From Coriobacteriaceae bacterium (GTDB lineage Bacteria > Actinomycetota > Coriobacteriia > Coriobacteriales > UMGS124): 24,577 nt of DNA. Positions 1 through 8,224 of this stretch are shown here, one piece after another. How positions within the stretch are numbered: the first letter of the stretch is position 1; every line of letters starts with the position of its first letter. Both the position numbers and the translations under genes were made by a program. The DNA lies in assembly GCA_019420325.1 (NCBI GenBank), contig JAHZHK010000038.1, positions 1-24,577 on the forward strand, written 5' to 3'. A model generated the notes under the pieces. That model was not told the DNA's origin. It was given only the letters and a program-made list of their open reading frames with translations, and did no database searches.

Positions 1-1
1 G

Positions 2-2515
2 ACGCTGGTCATGGATGTCAACTACATGTCCTCCGCCCTCGCAGAGCTGGGTGCCACGTTCTCGGTGTACCCGGTCAACGCGGCTGGTACGAGCATCGTT
101 GCCGCAAACGAGAGCCTGGGTGTCGGCGAGTCGCAGCGCTTCGGCCTGTTCGCGCACATCGGCGGCACCTATGCGAGCTGGGTGTCGAAGATTGACGACG
201 GCTGTGTGACCTGGTCACTCGACGGCTCCTCGGCGGCAAGCTTCAATCCGAAGACCGTCACGGTGTGCGGCAAGGCGCCGGGCAGCTTCACGCTGAGTGC
301 GAGCGTGGGCGGCGGAAGCATCCTGGAGTCCGTCACCACCCCCGTTGCCTATCGGTACTACACCGTCACCTTTGGCACATATAACAGGTGGAACTATGAT
401 GTCGACGTCATTTCGACGCAGAAGGTGAGAAGCGGAGACACGCTCAAGAAGCCTGCTGACCCCACGCGTGACGGCTATGTCTTTGACGGCTGGTACACCA
501 CCGGCTCTTGCACCACGCCGTTTGATTTCAAGGTGCCCATCACGTCCAACAAGACCGTGTATGCAAAGTGGCGCTACCCCGCAACGTACACGGTGACCTT
601 CAATGCCAACGGAGGCACATGCTCCCAGACGACGGTCTCTGTGGAAGAGGGCAAGGCGGTGTCCAAGCCTGCCAACCCTACGCGCGCCGGTCACACCTTC
701 AAGGGCTGGTACTCCGACAAGGGGCTGACGAAGGCCTACAACTTTAATGCGCCGGTTAAGGGCAACATCACGCTTTATGCCAAGTGGGCACCCAACAGGT
801 ACACGGTGACCTTCAACTCGAACGGCGGCACGTCCGTGAAGGCGCAGTCCGTCACGTACGGCGCCAAGGCATCCAGGCCTGCCGACCCCGCGAAGTCGGG
901 CTTCTATTTCAAGGGCTGGTATGCCGACAAGGGTCTTGCCAGGTCTTATGACTTCAACTCGGCTGTGAAGGGCAACCTCACGCTCTACGCCAAGTGGGAG
1001 CAGGTGCCGCCCACGAGCTTCAAGGACGTGCCGGCGGGCGAGTGGTACACCGACTGGGTGGCCCAGGCGGCAAAGCGCGGCCTCATGACCGGCTTGAAGG
1101 ACGACGCCGGCGTCTACTACACGGGCTACTTCGAGCCCGACTCCGCAGTGACCCGCGCCATGGTGGCTACCGTGCTGTGGCGCGTCGCTGGCAGCCCTGC
1201 CTGCTCGTCCGGTGCGCTTTGGGATGTTCAGGGCCACTGGGCTTATGAGGCCGTGGCCTGGTGCATGTCCAAGGGTATCGTCACCGGCTACACCTCCGGC
1301 CCCAACGCTGGGTGCTTCCTGCCCGACAACGAGGTGACCCGCGAGGAGCTCGCCACGATGGCCTACCGCTTCGCCAAGTGGGCCGGCGTCAAGACGGCCA
1401 ACCCGCCCTCGGCCTCCTTCAATGCCGCCTCGGACACGTGGGCGGTCTCACCTTGGGCTCGCGACGCGATGGTGTGGTGCGGTGCGTCGGGCGTGCTCAC
1501 CGGATTTGTGGGCGACGCAAAGCCGCTGCTGCTGCCGCAGGGCACGGCGACTCGCGCCCAGGCTGCCAAGATATTCACCCAGATGGACAAGCTGGCGGGT
1601 GGCGAGCTGAACCCCTACGCCGAGGCTGAGGACAGACCTGTCGCCGACGTGGCCCAGCAGCCTGCTGTGGCCCCCGCGGCCGTTGCCGGCGAGCTCGACG
1701 GCCTCACCTACCTCGTCGTGCCCGAGGGCGCCGTCGACGCCGCGGGCGAGGCCTACGCGCTCGACTGCGAGTACACAGAGCTCGGCGGCCGCTACGTGGG
1801 CGCGGGCGTGTACGTGACGGCCTACAGGGGAGAGGCCGCCGACCTCGCGCTTCCCGCCCAGATCGAGGGCGCGGACGTCGTGAGCGCCGACCTCTCCTGG
1901 GGCGGCGACGCCCAGGCCGGCACCCCCGACCCCGACGGCCGCACGCGCCTGGAGTCCCTCTCGCTCGAGCGCGGCTGCAGGCTCGCCTCCCTCGACGCCT
2001 CCGGCAGCGACGTCGCAGAGCTCAAGCTCGCGGGCGACGAGGCCCTCGGGGGACTTCCCGCCCTGCGCTTCCTCGACCTCTCGGGGACCCAGGTCCCCTC
2101 GCTCGACCCCGCCTGCATGCCCGCCCTGGAGCGCCTGGCCCTTCGCGGCTGCCCCCTGGGCGCCGACGGCCTCGAGGCCCTGACCGCCTGGCTCGGCGCC
2201 ACCGGCCTGCCCGCCGACCTCGAGGGCGCGGGCGCCAAGGACGAGCCCTCCGAGCCCGAGCAGCCCGCTGAGCCCGCGAACCCGGGCCAGCCTGGCGAGC
2301 CCGAGCAACCCGTGGAGCCCGAGCAGCCCGCTGAGCCTGCGAGCCCAGATCAGCCTGCAGAGCCCGAGCAGCCCAGCAATCCCTCTGAGCCCTCCGAGCC
2401 TGCGGTCCCCGGCGAGTCCGAGCAGCCTGCAGAACCTGCGATTCCGGACCAGCCCAGTGCGCCCGCCACGCCTGCGAACCCTGACCAATCCGAGCAGTCT
2501 GCTGAGCCCGAGTAG
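2..2515 (+). CDS. SLH-domain surface protein with InlB-B repeats, leucine-rich segment and Pro/Glu-rich tail (5' partial)
   Basis: The frame is open to the left edge, so the N-terminus and signal peptide lie outside the window; the first ATG, at 11, is probably internal. In order the protein shows a bacterial Ig-like segment (to about nt 340), three InlB-B (Listeria-Bacteroides) repeats at about 355-573, 590-789 and 797-1002 with the typical GWY...YAKW signature, three SLH repeats at about 1016-1195, 1216-1395 and 1420-1600, a short leucine-rich segment (about 1930-2210) and a Pro-Glu-Gln repeat tail (2247-2512). SLH domains bind secondary wall polymers, so this is inferred to be a non-covalently anchored surface protein; InlB-B and leucine-rich modules suggest adhesion. 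No LPXTG motif is present. The stop TAG at 2513 appears to be a nonsense change, because related Pro/Glu coding sequence continues in frame to a double TAG at 2651-2656. Two further SLH proteins follow on the same strand. The ligand is unknown. Confidence 0.85.
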   Translation, partial: TLVMDVNYMSSALAELGATFSVYPVNAAGTSIVAANESLGVGESQRFGLFAHIGGTYASWVSKIDDGCVTWSLDGSSAASFNPKTVTVCGKAPGSFTLSASVGGGSILESVTTPVAYRYYTVTFGTYNRWNYDVDVISTQKVRSGDTLKKPADPTRDGYVFDGWYTTGSCTTPFDFKVPITSNKTVYAKWRYPATYTVTFNANGGTCSQTTVSVEEGKAVSKPANPTRAGHTFKGWYSDKGLTKAYNFNAPVKGNITLYAKWAPNRYTVTFNSNGGTSVKAQSVTYGAKASRPADPAKSGFYFKGWYADKGLARSYDFNSAVKGNLTLYAKWEQVPPTSFKDVPAGEWYTDWVAQAAKRGLMTGLKDDAGVYYTGYFEPDSAVTRAMVATVLWRVAGSPACSSGALWDVQGHWAYEAVAWCMSKGIVTGYTSGPNAGCFLPDNEVTREELATMAYRFAKWAGVKTANPPSASFNAASDTWAVSPWARDAMVWCGASGVLTGFVGDAKPLLLPQGTATRAQAAKIFTQMDKLAGGELNPYAEAEDRPVADVAQQPAVAPAAVAGELDGLTYLVVPEGAVDAAGEAYALDCEYTELGGRYVGAGVYVTAYRGEAADLALPAQIEGADVVSADLSWGGDAQAGTPDPDGRTRLESLSLERGCRLASLDASGSDVAELKLAGDEALGGLPALRFLDLSGTQVPSLDPACMPALERLALRGCPLGADGLEALTAWLGATGLPADLEGAGAKDEPSEPEQPAEPANPGQPGEPEQPVEPEQPAEPASPDQPAEPEQPSNPSEPSEPAVPGESEQPAEPAIPDQPSAPATPANPDQSEQSAEPE

Positions 2516-2656
2516 CCCTCCGGGCCTGCGGTCCCCGGCGAACCCGTGCACCCCGCCGTGCCCTCCGAGTCTGCAAACTCCGAGCCTGCCTTTGTATCTG
2601 GTGCCGGCTCGGGCCTTGACTCCGCTGGGTTTGAGTCTTTCAGCCTGACCTAGTAG
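2516..2656 (+). pseudogene. Orphaned 3' end of the upstream SLH gene beyond an in-frame TAG
   Basis: Reading on in frame after the TAG at 2513-2515 gives 45 sense codons of the same Pro/Ser/Glu character and then tandem TAG TAG stops at 2651-2656. The DNA at 2516-2545 is a near-copy of 2390-2419 inside the intact repeat region, including the shared protein motif P-A-V-P-G-E. This places the tail in the same repeat array. In other repeats the position of the TAG is usually CAG (the P-E-Q-P motif), so a single C-to-T change explains the stop. Genuine TAG readthrough or a sequencing error are alternatives. Confidence 0.55.
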
Positions 2657-2695
2657 GGGGGTCCGTCGCTCAGGGCCCTACTCCCCAACTATCGC

Positions 2696-2728
2696 GCGCC
2701 CCGCCCTCGAACCTGGAGTGCGGGGCGC
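2696..2728 (+). terminator. Possible weak terminator hairpin after the first SLH gene
   Basis: A perfect 9-bp GC-rich stem (2696-2704 with 2720-2728) encloses a 15-nt loop. The sequence after it is only modestly T-rich, so it is a weak intrinsic terminator at best. The rest of the gene-free stretch 2657-2882 shows no convincing gene or promoter. Confidence 0.35.
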
Positions 2729-2882
2729 ACGTGTTTCAGGTTGTGGCCATTCTTATCGTCTGTTTGTGTCATGCTCGGGTGCCGCAGGGCGTCTCGTGCC
2801 TCTATGCGATGCGCGTTGCTCTGGCATGGTGTAGACTGGCCCCGCTCGTACACCTGATTGTTGTCGGAAGGGCGCACCATTG

Positions 2883-4655
2883 ATGAATTTGCTTTCACGT
2901 CGCTCCTTTGCTGTTGCGGCAGGACTCTCGCTGTTGGGGGCCTGCGGTTTGGGCGTGCTTTCCTCGATTGCGCGTGCCGACGTGGATGCAACTGCTGCCG
3001 CTCTTGCCGATGCACGGTCGCGCTACGATGGCCTTAAGGCGCTGATTGATGAGTTTGTTGCCCAATACCAGCAGCTTTGCGTTGAGCTTGAGTCAACGCT
3101 TGGCCAGATTGATGCCAAGGCCCAGCAAATTGCCGACATCCAAGAAGAGATAGACGCCCTCCTTGCCGTGCCTGCCGAGCAGGCCGACGAAGAGGTTCTT
3201 GCCGAGCTTGAGACTCGTCAAGCCGACCTCGCAGCCCAGAAGGCTGAGCTTGAAACCTTGCGTACTCAGAAGGGCGACCAGCTTGCTGAGGTTAAGCGCC
3301 GTCAAGATGAGGCGACCCAGGCGCTCAACGAGGCCGACGCCGAGGTGAAGGCGCTGGCTGAGCAATACGACCGCGAGCTTGCCGCGCGTGCGCAGGCCGA
3401 GGCTGATGAGAAGGCAAAGGCCGACCAGGCTGCCGATCAGGTACAGGGCGAGACGCCTCAGCCTGAGGGGCAAGACGGCGACAGCACGAAGGACAAGCCC
3501 TCGGGCGAAGGCAAGCCTGAGGGTGCCGGCAAAGACGAGGACAAAGACAAGGAAGATGAGTTTGCCCAGAAAACCGAGGCCACGCGCACCAGGCTGCGCG
3601 AGATCATCGCGTCGGGCGTCATTACCGAAGCCTATCCCGGCAGCTTGCTTGCCGCGGTCCTCGAGGCGTGCGTTACTGTGTCGTCTACGGGCGAGGGTTA
3701 CTGCGCAAGTTGGGTCACCGAGGTCTACGACCAGGCTGGCGTCGGTCTCTTCTGGGGCAACGCCTGCGACATGTATGCCGACTGGTGCACCATTTCCGAC
3801 ATCAGCTACATCAAGCCGGGCATGATCATTGCCACGCCTTCGCATAACTGGACCAACGACGGACAGATTTACGGTCACGTGGGCATCTACATCGGCAAAG
3901 ACGAGAACGGAGAGGGCCAGGTAGTCGACAACCTCGGCTACATCCGCATGGTTCCCCTTGAGCGCTGGGTTGCGAGCTATGACGACGTTGTCGCTCCGCG
4001 TTGCGGTTGGCTGGGCGGCGTCAGGCTGGTTGAGGGTGGCGACGAGCCCGTGGTCCCGCCCGCGCCCGACAACAAGCCTGGCTTCTCCGATGTCGACGCA
4101 GATGCCTGGTACGCGAACTATATTGCGTATGTGCGTGACGCCGGTCTCATGACTGGTTACTCGGACACGGGCTTGTTCGGGCCTGATAATGCGGTGAGCC
4201 GCGCCGAGGTGGCGGCGGTTCTGTGTCGCCATGCCACGGGCTACACGCCCCAGGGCGCAGGCGATTGCTTCTATGACGTCTGGGGAGATGAGTGGTACGC
4301 CGGCGTGGTGGAGTGGTGCTATCACAATTCCATCGTGACCGGCGAGCGCGACGAGTACGGCGATGAGACGGGCTACTTCCGCCCCAATGACTGCGTGACC
4401 CGCGAGCAGCTTGCTACCATGGTGCACCGCTATGCCCTCACGCTGGGCATGGGCTCCGAGGTCGGCGACATCAGCGCGTTCGATGACGCGTGGGCCGTAT
4501 CGGACTACGCCTTGCACGGCCTGTCCTGGTGCAACCTCTACGGCATCATCACCGGCGACACCACCTACGGCTATCCCTTGCTCAACCCTCACGGCTACGC
4601 CACGCGTGCTCAGATGGCAAAAATCCTCACGGTTCTCGTGCGCGATGTCTTATAA
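2883..4655 (+). CDS. Exported coiled-coil cysteine peptidoglycan hydrolase (NlpC/P60- or CHAP-like) with three SLH repeats
   Basis: This 590-residue protein is probably a wall-anchored peptidoglycan endopeptidase or amidase. The N-terminus carries a twin-arginine-type signal (S-R-R-S-F-A near residue 5, a hydrophobic stretch, then an A-R-A cleavage site near 32). An L-G-A-C inside the hydrophobic stretch is a possible alternative lipobox. Residues about 35-190 form a long heptad-rich coiled coil, as in PcsB/RipA-type hydrolases, followed by an acidic/lysine linker to about 235. The catalytic domain (about 240-390) has a Cys nucleophile candidate, Cys274 in EGYCASWV, and a His candidate, His332 in GHVGIY. 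Three SLH repeats fill about 400-590. The ATG at 2883 follows GGAAGGG (2866-2872) at suitable spacing; a TTG at 2880 is also possible. The family choice between NlpC/P60 and CHAP is uncertain. It sits between two other SLH proteins, suggesting a surface-maintenance locus. Confidence 0.88.
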   Translation: MNLLSRRSFAVAAGLSLLGACGLGVLSSIARADVDATAAALADARSRYDGLKALIDEFVAQYQQLCVELESTLGQIDAKAQQIADIQEEIDALLAVPAEQADEEVLAELETRQADLAAQKAELETLRTQKGDQLAEVKRRQDEATQALNEADAEVKALAEQYDRELAARAQAEADEKAKADQAADQVQGETPQPEGQDGDSTKDKPSGEGKPEGAGKDEDKDKEDEFAQKTEATRTRLREIIASGVITEAYPGSLLAAVLEACVTVSSTGEGYCASWVTEVYDQAGVGLFWGNACDMYADWCTISDISYIKPGMIIATPSHNWTNDGQIYGHVGIYIGKDENGEGQVVDNLGYIRMVPLERWVASYDDVVAPRCGWLGGVRLVEGGDEPVVPPAPDNKPGFSDVDADAWYANYIAYVRDAGLMTGYSDTGLFGPDNAVSRAEVAAVLCRHATGYTPQGAGDCFYDVWGDEWYAGVVEWCYHNSIVTGERDEYGDETGYFRPNDCVTREQLATMVHRYALTLGMGSEVGDISAFDDAWAVSDYALHGLSWCNLYGIITGDTTYGYPLLNPHGYATRAQMAKILTVLVRDVL

Positions 4656-4753
4656 CCGCCTGACCAGGCATTTTAGCTCTATACGATAGCGACGCGGCAG
4701 GAACGGAGCGCTGTTTTTCCAGTTGCGGATTCCTGCGCCTGGCATGGGGATGG

Positions 4754-4759
4754 TACCAT
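4754..4759 (+). promoter_or_regulatory. Candidate extended -10 for the autolysin gene
   Basis: TACCAT is preceded by TGG, giving an extended -10 arrangement (TGN-TACCAT) about 77 bp before the GTG start at 4836. No good -35 hexamer sits 16-18 bp upstream, so the call is tentative. Confidence 0.25.
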
Positions 4760-4835
4760 GCTAGGTGCTTTTGTTGACTTTCCGCACACGCCGCCGTGCG
4801 TCTTGCGGAGCCATACGAGAAGTAAGGAGCACACG

Positions 4836-7800
4836 GTGACAAAACATCCCGTTGCCAATCTTGCCCTTTCGTGCCTTGTGAGCTGGTCGATGATCCTTAA
4901 CGGATTCATGCCCGCCGCCCAGGCACTTGCCGATGAGGCTGAGCAGGCCCCGGCTTACGAGGTCGCTTCGGCCCCTGCTGTCCAAGAGGGGACCGATCAA
5001 GAGGATGCGGACGCATCCGCTCCTGTCGAGCCGACCCCGGATGCTCCTTCGGGTGACAACGCCCAGGACGATGTCGACGTCGAACCTCAGCCCGACCCTG
5101 CCGATGGGCAGGAAAGCGAGCAGGCGCCTGCGGACCAACCTGAGGAAGAGCGGCCGGCCCCCGAGCCCAGCGAGTCTGCTCCTTCCGATGACTCTGCCTC
5201 GTCAGATGACATGGCCGCCGAGGTTCCCCTCCCTCCCGAAGAGGCGCTCTCCTTGGTGTACGTTTCCCTGGCGAGCTTGGAGGAGGGCCAGACCCAGCAG
5301 GTCGCGCTCATGCTTGCCGATGAGGCGAGCCAGGTCGTGTCTGCCCAGCTCACCCTTTCCTCGCCTTACGGTGACGTTGAGGTTGAGGTTTCTGCCATCG
5401 ACATGGAGGCCATGCTCTTCAATATCGATACGGCGCTGCTCGGCCAGGGAACCTCGTCTCTGAGGTCCCTCTCGTACACCCTTGCCGACGGTAGCGAGCA
5501 TGCGGTGGACTTTGCGCTTTCTACCAGCGCGTATGTGTTTGAGGTCACCCAGGCGACTGAACCTGTTGCCGACCTCACCGCCTATACCATCGACGCCGCA
5601 GGCGAGCTTGTGGAAGCCCGCAGCGTCGAGGACGCGCTCGACGTCGCGGGCGTCTCCGACGTCATGCTCAACGCCATGGCCGTCGACGCCGACGCCCAGG
5701 GCCAGTCCACGACGAAGCTTCCTGGCCTTGTCATTGCCCTCGATCCCGGTCATGACAACCAGTCTCCCGGCGCCCAAGGCCAGGGCCTGCGCGAAGAGGA
5801 GCTAACGCTCAAGATCGCCCAGGCATGCCGTGACGAGCTGGAGACCTACCCTGGCGTGAGCGTCTACATGACGCGCGACGATTCGGGCGACTGCCCCTAC
5901 TTCACCGATTACGACCACAACGAGGCCGAATGCCTCAAGCGCCGCGTCGCCGATGCCGTTGCTGCGGGCGCTTCGGTGTTCGTGAGCATCCACATCAACT
6001 CGGCCGACACGTCGAATTCCCATGGTGCCGAGGTGTGGTTCCCCAACTACAGCGCCGGCATCACCACCGTCACCCAGGACGGCGAGAACCTCGCGCAGTC
6101 CATTCAGGATCGCCTTGTCGCCCTGGGCCTGTATGACCGCGGCATCAAGGAAAACGACACCTACATCGACGGCTCCGGCAACGAGCGCGACTACTATTCC
6201 ATCATCCGCAACACCAAGAAGAACAACGTCCCCGGTATCATCGTCGAGCATGCGTTCATCTCCGGCAAGGACGACTACAAGTTCCTCTCGAGCGACACGG
6301 CGTTGCACGACCTCGGCGTTGCCGACGCCAAGGGCATCGCCGACTTCTTCGGTCTGTCCAAGGACAAGGACAACTCCGGCCTGTCGCTGAGCGAGCTGCA
6401 CGTTGCCGACATCGACGGCGCCACGCGCACCGTGACGCTTGGCGGCTCCACCGGCCTGTCCGGCGCTGCCCACTTCTATGTTGACGTCACCTTCCCCGAC
6501 GGCGCCATGCATTCGCTTGAGATGACCAAGGTCGACGACACGACCTGGGAGGGCACCTTCAAGCTTCCCACAGACGTGGTCGTAGGTACCTTGCGCTTCG
6601 ACGGGTACGTGGCAAGCGCCGCCAACTCCGTGCTGGCGAGTGTCTCCACCACGGGCGAGGTCAAGCGCTTCAACGACCTCGAAGCTGGCGAGTGGTACCT
6701 GGACTATGTGGCGCATGTGGTTGATGCCGGCATCATGACCGGGTTCTCCGATGACGATGGGGTGTGTCGCACCTTTGGTCCGGAAGAAACCATGACGCGT
6801 GGCATGGTCGCCACGATGCTCTATCGCATCGCGAATCCCTCGAGCACCTCCACCACCGACCCTTCCAATTACGGAATGGAGTCGAGCTTCCCCGACGTTG
6901 CCCTGGGGCAGTGGTATACCGCCGCGATCGAATGGGCCTACCAGCAGGGGATTGTTACTGGCTACAAGGACGGTGAGTATGCCGGCCTTTTCCGTCCCGA
7001 CAAGACGGTGAGCCGCGAGGAGCTTGCCACCATGCTGTGGCGCTACGCCAAGGGCTGCGGGCTCAACGTGTACGTCGGCTCCATCGATGCGTTTTACGAT
7101 GCCGACGAGGTGAGCGACTTCGCCTACGACGCGCTTGCCTGGTGCAACGCCAAGGGCATCCTCACCGGCGACACGACCACCGGCATTGCGCTACTCAATC
7201 CCAAGAATTCCGCCACCCGCGCCCAGGCGGCAAAGATGTTCGATGTATTCTCGGGTATCATCGGCTGGTCTGCCCCTGACAACGGGGGTGGCGAAAACGC
7301 CCCTTTTGAGGTAACCGCCCTTTCGTGCAGGATGACTGACGAGGGAGCGGGCTATGAGTTCTGGATTCCGTCGGGCCAGGTAAAGCCCGCGGGTGCGGTG
7401 AGCATCGCTATCTGGAAGGCAGGCTCCGACGTCACGAGCGCCCAGTGGTTTATCGCCCGCTATGTCGAAGACCTCGACCTCTCCTCGGCCGGCGAGGCCA
7501 AGGGCACGTGGGCAGTCGAGCTCGCCCGCTCGCAGCTGGCCGCAGGCGACTATGTCGCGCAGGTGTGGGCGGCTCCCACGGCAGACGGGGAGAAGGAGGC
7601 CTTTGCCACAGTCGAGTTCTCCACGGCCTTGCATCCTATCATGAACGCAAACAGCAAGGTCACGGTTGCCGACATGGTCGCTGACTACAAGGCCTCTGGG
7701 GTGACCTACCCTGCCGATGTGTACAAGGACAAGGGCGCAGCCACCATCGAGGAGTTCTGCAAGATTCTTTACGAAGAGGCGCGCGACGAGGGCGTCGACC

Positions 7801-8162
7801 CGGGCGTGGTGTACGTGCAGGCCATGAATGAGACCGGTTACCTGCGCTTTGGTGGTCAGGTCGACCCCACTCAGTGCAACTTCTCCGGCCTGGGCGCCAC
7901 CGATGACGGCGCCGCCGGCCACACGTTCGCCTCGGTGCGCGAAGGCCTGCGCGCCCAGGTGCAGCACCTGCGCCTCTATGCCGACCCGCGCATGGCTGAC
8001 TACGCCGGTAACACGAGTTTGCTCAAGCACCCCCTGGTCGACCCGCGCTTCTCCTCTTGGCTGGCCGGCTGGTGCCCTTATGTCGAAGGCCTTGGCTCTC
8101 GTTGGGCTTCGGTGAGTTCTTATGGATGGGTTCTGGCGGGCATGCTCGATGATTTAAGATAA
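4836..8162 (+). CDS. Two-enzyme autolysin: N-acetylmuramoyl-L-alanine amidase (Amidase_3), three SLH repeats, C-terminal glucosaminidase
   Basis: The start is taken as GTG 4836 because AAGGAG lies 6 nt upstream (4824-4829) and the product then begins with a clean signal peptide ending A-Q-A-L-A near residue 32. An in-frame ATG at 4758 would bury that signal. After an acidic, Pro/Glu-rich stretch and a beta-rich segment, Amidase_3 spans about 300-510. Its likely zinc ligands are His306 (DPGH), Glu320 (REEELTL) and His386 (SIHIN), with catalytic Glu471 (IIVEHAF). Three SLH repeats lie at about 611-809 and a GBS-Bsp-like repeat at about 824-925. A GH73-like glucosaminidase fills about 940-1108, with Glu999 in QAMNETG as the likely acid and the NFSGLG motif. 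The protein should cleave both the MurNAc-L-Ala amide and the glycan strand while held on the wall by SLH. The middle position of the SLH block is unusual. Confidence 0.93.
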   Translation: MTKHPVANLALSCLVSWSMILNGFMPAAQALADEAEQAPAYEVASAPAVQEGTDQEDADASAPVEPTPDAPSGDNAQDDVDVEPQPDPADGQESEQAPADQPEEERPAPEPSESAPSDDSASSDDMAAEVPLPPEEALSLVYVSLASLEEGQTQQVALMLADEASQVVSAQLTLSSPYGDVEVEVSAIDMEAMLFNIDTALLGQGTSSLRSLSYTLADGSEHAVDFALSTSAYVFEVTQATEPVADLTAYTIDAAGELVEARSVEDALDVAGVSDVMLNAMAVDADAQGQSTTKLPGLVIALDPGHDNQSPGAQGQGLREEELTLKIAQACRDELETYPGVSVYMTRDDSGDCPYFTDYDHNEAECLKRRVADAVAAGASVFVSIHINSADTSNSHGAEVWFPNYSAGITTVTQDGENLAQSIQDRLVALGLYDRGIKENDTYIDGSGNERDYYSIIRNTKKNNVPGIIVEHAFISGKDDYKFLSSDTALHDLGVADAKGIADFFGLSKDKDNSGLSLSELHVADIDGATRTVTLGGSTGLSGAAHFYVDVTFPDGAMHSLEMTKVDDTTWEGTFKLPTDVVVGTLRFDGYVASAANSVLASVSTTGEVKRFNDLEAGEWYLDYVAHVVDAGIMTGFSDDDGVCRTFGPEETMTRGMVATMLYRIANPSSTSTTDPSNYGMESSFPDVALGQWYTAAIEWAYQQGIVTGYKDGEYAGLFRPDKTVSREELATMLWRYAKGCGLNVYVGSIDAFYDADEVSDFAYDALAWCNAKGILTGDTTTGIALLNPKNSATRAQAAKMFDVFSGIIGWSAPDNGGGENAPFEVTALSCRMTDEGAGYEFWIPSGQVKPAGAVSIAIWKAGSDVTSAQWFIARYVEDLDLSSAGEAKGTWAVELARSQLAAGDYVAQVWAAPTADGEKEAFATVEFSTALHPIMNANSKVTVADMVADYKASGVTYPADVYKDKGAATIEEFCKILYEEARDEGVDPGVVYVQAMNETGYLRFGGQVDPTQCNFSGLGATDDGAAGHTFASVREGLRAQVQHLRLYADPRMADYAGNTSLLKHPLVDPRFSSWLAGWCPYVEGLGSRWASVSSYGWVLAGMLDDLR

Positions 8163-8224
8163 ACGCTTACGATTTGGCGAGAGCGAACAGAGCCCCCAAT
8201 GGTTCGAGATGCGGAGGTCCCGTC

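Noticed and set aside
3093..4592. Long open frame (499 codons) on the minus strand opposite the cysteine hydrolase gene; similar ones at 215-1237, 5802-6716 and 8120-9370
   Set aside because: They mirror GC-rich third positions of well-supported plus-strand genes, have no ribosome site or recognisable domain, and read as low-complexity Val/Gly/His/Arg-rich protein.
4758..4835. Upstream ATG start for the autolysin
   Set aside because: The GTG at 4836 has an ideal AAGGAG site and directly begins a signal peptide; the longer form would place 26 extra residues in front of it.
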